NCBI GenBank assembly: GCA_026397725.1
Contig: JAPLUI010000212.1
Coordinates: 1 to 32,605 of the forward strand
DNA from: Verrucomicrobiota bacterium
Lineage (GTDB): Bacteria; Verrucomicrobiota; Verrucomicrobiia; Verrucomicrobiales; Akkermansiaceae
Reading direction: 5' to 3'
DNA length: 32,605 nt
Under the pieces are notes generated by a model. The model worked only from the letters and a program-made list of their open reading frames with translations, was not told the DNA's origin and searched no databases. The position numbers and the translations under genes were made by a program. Each line of letters opens with the position of its first letter. The stretch's first letter is position 1. This document shows, piece after piece, positions 25,805-32,605 of the stretch.

Positions 25805-25871
25805 GACTAAGTGTAACCGACTCAGTGTAAGCGACTCAGTGTAAGCGACTCAGTGTAAGCGACTCAGTGTT
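25805..25871. repeat. 14-bp tandem repeat, about 4.7 copies
   Basis: Unit GACTCAGTGTAAGC. The first copy differs at two positions (GACTAAGTGTAACC), three copies are exact, and the last is partial. It starts 5 bp after the inverted repeat at 25779-25800 and ends 24 bp before the thiC stop codon. It is an intergenic minisatellite, prone to copy-number change. Confidence 0.9.
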
Positions 25872-25894
25872 GATCCGGCGAAGCAATCCCATGC

Positions 25895-29633
<3,739 letters not shown>

Positions 29634-29677
29634 GCCGCTGAGGGTTTCACAGCGCCGCCGGACCGCCAAGCAAAAAA

Positions 29678-31309
29678 TCAATCCGGCTGCAGGAATGGAT
29701 AGCGATAATCGCATGGTGGCGTGAAGGTCTCCTTGATCGTCCGCGGTGAGACCCAGCGCAGCAAATTGATTTTCGCCCCGGCCTTGTCATTGGTGCCACT
29801 CCCGCGAGCCCCGCCAAACGGTTGCTGGCCCACCACCGCCCCCGTGCATTTGTCATTGATGTAGAAATTGCCGGCAGCGTGGCCAAGGCGCCGGGTTGCC
29901 AGTTCAATGGCATAACGATCCTGAGCCAGGATGGCCCCGGTCAAAGCGTAAATGGAGGTGGCATCCACCAATTCCAGGGTTGCCTCGAATTCATGCTCAT
30001 CATATACAAACACCGTCAGCACCGGCCCGAACAATTCCTCACGCATGGTGACGTATGCGGGATCCTTGGTAAGCAGAATCGTCGGCTCGATGAAGTAGCC
30101 CTCGCGCTTGTCATAATTCCCCCCGGCGATTATTTCAACATCGGCACAGTGCCGGGCGGCTTCGATGTATCCGACCAACTTGTCGAAGCTCTGTTCGTCA
30201 ATGACCGCATTGATGAAATTGGTGAAGTCCTCGGTCGGCCCCATCTTCATGCTCTGCAAATCAGCCAGGACATAGCCCCGCACTTCTTCCCACAAATTGC
30301 CTGGCACATAGGCCCGGGAGGCGGCTGAACATTTCTGCCCTTGGTATTCAAACGCGCCCCTGGCAATGGCAACCGCCAAGGCTTTCGCGTCGGCTGAGGG
30401 ATGGGCCAGAATGAAATCCTTGCCGCCGGTTTCTCCGACGATGCGGGGGTATGAGCGGTATTTGTGGACATTGTTGCCAATGGCTTGCCAGATGTTCCGG
30501 AACACTTCCGTGCTGCCGGTGAAGTGGATGCCGGCGAAGTCCGCATGATTGAAAATCACCTCCGCCGCCTCCGGCCCACTGGGATAGATCAAATTGATCA
30601 CCCCATCCGGCACGCCGGCCTTCCTGAAAACCTCCATGAGCACATGGGCGCTATACACCTGGGTATTGCTAGGTTTCCACACCACCACATTGCCCATCAT
30701 GGCGCAACTGGTCGGCAGATTGCCGGCAATGGCGGTGAAATTGAACGGAGTCAGGGCATACACGAAACCCTCCAGGGGTCGCCACTCCAAGCGGTTCCAG
30801 ACCCCGGGGCCGGATATCGGCTGTTCCGCATAGATTTCGGTCATGTACTGAACATTGAATCGCAGGAAATCCGCGGTTTCGCAAGCACTGTCAATCTCGG
30901 CTTGAAACACATTCTTGCTCTGACCCAACATGGTCGCCGCATTCAACTTGGCCCGAGATGGACCTGCGATCAGATCCGCGGCCTTCAGGAAGATGCTGGC
31001 CCGGTGTTCCCAACTCAGGGCCGTCCATTTGGGCTGGGCCGCCAGGGCGGCCGCGATGGCCTGCGCCACATGGGATTTGTCACTCTTATGAAAGTGCCCC
31101 AGGGTATGCTGGTGATCGTGGGGCGGGGCCAGCCGGATTTTGTTTTCGCTGCGCACTTCCCGATCACCGATATACATGGGAATATCCAATTCCTTGCCGC
31201 GCAGGTCCTGCAACATGGCCTGCAACTCCTTGCGCTCGGCACTTCCGGGCGCATAACTTTTCATCGGTTCATTAACCGCAACAGGGACTTTGTAGATTCC
31301 TTTTGGCAT
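29678..31309 (-). CDS. L-glutamate gamma-semialdehyde (1-pyrroline-5-carboxylate) dehydrogenase
   Basis: A 543-residue aldehyde dehydrogenase that oxidises glutamate semialdehyde/P5C to glutamate with NAD, the second step of proline catabolism. The length and the N-terminal features (NEPMKSYAPGSAERKEL, IGDREV) match the stand-alone P5CDH type also found in mitochondria, rather than the PutA fusion. Catalytic residues: E293 in VGETGGKDF and the nucleophile C327 in YQGQKCSAASR, with the 34-residue spacing of human ALDH4A1. The NAD-site LTPFNFTAIAGNLP is present, and the C-terminus has QQPFGGARGSGTNDKAG. The ATG at 31309 is the natural start. No proline dehydrogenase gene is visible in the window. 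It is divergent from proC (164-bp gap), and the TPR gene begins 44 bp after its stop. Confidence 0.94.
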   Translation of the reverse strand: MPKGIYKVPVAVNEPMKSYAPGSAERKELQAMLQDLRGKELDIPMYIGDREVRSENKIRLAPPHDHQHTLGHFHKSDKSHVAQAIAAALAAQPKWTALSWEHRASIFLKAADLIAGPSRAKLNAATMLGQSKNVFQAEIDSACETADFLRFNVQYMTEIYAEQPISGPGVWNRLEWRPLEGFVYALTPFNFTAIAGNLPTSCAMMGNVVVWKPSNTQVYSAHVLMEVFRKAGVPDGVINLIYPSGPEAAEVIFNHADFAGIHFTGSTEVFRNIWQAIGNNVHKYRSYPRIVGETGGKDFILAHPSADAKALAVAIARGAFEYQGQKCSAASRAYVPGNLWEEVRGYVLADLQSMKMGPTEDFTNFINAVIDEQSFDKLVGYIEAARHCADVEIIAGGNYDKREGYFIEPTILLTKDPAYVTMREELFGPVLTVFVYDEHEFEATLELVDATSIYALTGAILAQDRYAIELATRRLGHAAGNFYINDKCTGAVVGQQPFGGARGSGTNDKAGAKINLLRWVSPRTIKETFTPPCDYRYPFLQPD

Positions 31310-31473
31310 GATTGTCGTCTTTGAGTGCAGCGGGAGTCATGGCAGAACCCCCTCGCGACAAAGGATGCCCTTCCGTTCGGCAGTGCCAAGCAATTTCTCG
31401 GAAAATGATGACGGCGAGTTGCTTGGGTGAGATTTTGCTGGCCGCGGTGGTCCGCGCCCGCCACCATCCGGCC

Positions 31474-32280
31474 ATGACCCTTGGCACCATCGGCTGTGGA
31501 AAAATGGGAACCACCCTCATCGGGGGGGCGCTCCGTGCTGAACTCGTCGCGCCGGCTCAAATCATCGGTTGTGACCCATCGTCCGCCGCGCGTGAGGCCT
31601 TCACTCAGGCCACCGGTGCCTGCGCCACCTCATCTCCGGCAGAGCTGGTCAAGGCCTGCGAGGTGATTCTCCTCTGCACCATGCCCCTCCAGGCCGCGGA
31701 AGCCCTGCGGGATGCCGCCGAGGTGGCATCCGGGCAACCCCGCTTGGTCATTTCCATCGCCGCAGGCATCACCCTCGCCACTTTGGAAGCCGCCTGCCCG
31801 GAAAATTTCCGCATCATCCGCGCCATGCCCAACACCCCGGCGCTCGTCGGCAAAGGTGCCGCGGCCTATTGCCTCGGCACTCGCGCCACGCCTGCCGATG
31901 CCGCCACCGCCCAAGCGTTGCTGCAAGCGGTGGGCCTCGCCCTCGAAATGCCTGAGCGCTTCATGAATCTCGTCACCGGGCTGTCTGGCAGCGGCCCGGC
32001 GTACGTTTACGTGGTCATTGAAGCCCTCGCCGATGGTGGGGTGCTCGCCGGCTTGACGCGTGCGGTGGCCCTTCGTCTTGCCGCCCAGACGGTGCTGGGT
32101 GCCGCCGCCATGGTGCTCGAAACCAACGAACATCCCGCCGTGCTCAAGGACAAGGTCACCTCCCCCGGCGGCACCACCATCGCCGGCCTGGCCGAACTCG
32201 AACGCCTCGGCCTGCGCTCCGCCCTGATCGCCGCCGTCAGCGCCGCCGCCCGCCGCGCCGAGCAACTCGGCAACCAGTGA
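31474..32280 (+). CDS. proC: Pyrroline-5-carboxylate reductase
   Basis: A 268-residue NAD(P)H-dependent enzyme that reduces P5C to L-proline, the last step of proline synthesis. The ATG at 31474 (MTLGTIGCGKMG) is chosen because the Rossmann GxGxMG motif starts at residue 7, as usual, and the length equals that of E. coli ProC; the frame upstream to 31312 lies in the divergent promoter region. Motifs: IRAMPNTPALVGKGAAAY near 120; GLSGSGPAYVYVVIEALADG near 168; and the signature DKVTSPGGTTIAGLAELE near 228. It is a typical single-domain ProC followed by the dimer-forming helical domain. The 164-bp gap to the P5C dehydrogenase start probably carries both promoters; I see no confident -35/-10 pair. 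The 202 bp after the stop hold a C-rich stretch, a small hairpin and T-runs. Confidence 0.95.
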   Translation: MTLGTIGCGKMGTTLIGGALRAELVAPAQIIGCDPSSAAREAFTQATGACATSSPAELVKACEVILLCTMPLQAAEALRDAAEVASGQPRLVISIAAGITLATLEAACPENFRIIRAMPNTPALVGKGAAAYCLGTRATPADAATAQALLQAVGLALEMPERFMNLVTGLSGSGPAYVYVVIEALADGGVLAGLTRAVALRLAAQTVLGAAAMVLETNEHPAVLKDKVTSPGGTTIAGLAELERLGLRSALIAAVSAAARRAEQLGNQ

Positions 32281-32330
32281 GCCGCCGCCCCCCACCGCCG
32301 CCCCCCACCAGCGATTCCGAAATGAGAAAA

Positions 32331-32343
32331 GCCGAGCTTCGGC
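32331..32343 (+). terminator. Possible weak terminator hairpin after proC
   Basis: GCCGA-gct-TCGGC gives a 5-bp stem about 50 bp after the proC stop, followed by a short CCTTT stretch rather than a T-run. T8 and T5 runs occur later, near 32412-32430, without a clear stem. This is a candidate only. Confidence 0.2.
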
Positions 32344-32482
32344 AAGTCCTTTGATGGCGGCACAAACCTGCGATTTCGGGCGGAGCCGGGCCGCGAGCAT
32401 TTTCGCATTCGATTTTTTTTCCGACTTTTTCCTTGCAACCTGAGATATTTCAGTATATCAGTGTGCCCGAGCCCCTTTTGCC

Positions 32483-32605
32483 ATGCCCCGTCTCCCCGTC
32501 AGCCCAGCCTCGTTGCCCGCCGCCGAACGGCATTGCCGCAGCAAACTCCACCAGCTCCTCGCCCAGGCCGAAGGCTTCCTGCACGGCAGCCTCATCGTCA
32601 TGGCC
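32483..32605 (+). CDS. Unidentified ORF, N-terminal 41 codons, truncated by window edge
   Basis: An ATG at 32483 opens a frame of 41 codons to the window end: MPRLPVSPASLPAAERHC, then RSKLHQLLAQAEGFLHGSLI, then VMA. The spacing of a short helix (KLHQLLAQ) followed by GSLIVMA is reminiscent of DUF6788-type small proteins, often found near transposase genes, whose next segment would be an RxCGKxxCxC motif. The sequence stops before that point, so the identification is tentative. The start has no Shine-Dalgarno. An AT-rich stretch (32437-32462, containing TATATCAG) precedes it and may hold the promoter, or could belong to a mobile-element end. Confidence 0.4.
   Translation, partial: MPRLPVSPASLPAAERHCRSKLHQLLAQAEGFLHGSLIVMA

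Overview
This is a GC-rich bacterial chromosome segment that fits Verrucomicrobiota or a close relative. Reasons are the delta-60 repeat giant secreted proteins with a C-terminal tail ending in an SPYT...FARIRR pattern, the short XRE-type regulator ending in a CPHLDTCP motif, the scarcity of Shine-Dalgarno sequences, and the palindromic GC-rich intergenic repeats. This assignment is inference; no rRNA or other phylogenetic marker is present.

Layout. (1) 1-4689, plus strand: the C-terminal end of an S9/DPP-IV-type peptidase cut by the window edge; about 355 bp without a gene, holding three related palindromic repeats; then L-threonine 3-dehydrogenase (tdh), a short alpha-glucan phosphorylase-like protein and a GlcD-like FAD-linked oxidase, all co-oriented. 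(2) 4690-25065, minus strand: two giant secreted paralogues of 3877 and 2787 residues. I parsed them by hand into delta-60 repeats. The first has seven blocks and the second five; every block has exactly seven ~49-residue repeats, so the locus should encode 12 seven-bladed beta-propellers (84 blades). An Ig-like linker plus a choice-of-anchor-D/ASH-like domain separates the blocks, and both proteins share a C-terminal tail. (3) 25066-25894: a small XRE-family regulator gene, two copies of a near-palindromic 16-bp operator-like motif flanking its 3' end, an inverted repeat and a 14-bp tandem repeat. (4) 25895-31309, minus strand: a closely spaced run of P5C dehydrogenase, a secreted TPR protein and thiC (transcribed in that order). 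(5) 31474-32605, plus strand: proC, divergent from P5C dehydrogenase, then the first 41 codons of an unidentified ORF cut by the right edge.

How the parts relate. proC and P5C dehydrogenase carry out opposite directions of proline metabolism around pyrroline-5-carboxylate and share an intergenic region. tdh, the phosphorylase-like gene and the GlcD-like gene are metabolic but do not form an obvious pathway. The most striking part is the giant propeller locus. The two genes are tandem paralogues whose 5' and 3' ends (signal peptide, C-terminal tail, and even 76 bp of 3' flank) are much better conserved than the middle, while the number of propeller blocks differs. That suggests modular gain and loss by in-frame recombination. 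The adjacent regulator and paired palindromes are a candidate control module. No function is known to me for these giants; surface display, adhesion or matrix roles are inference only.
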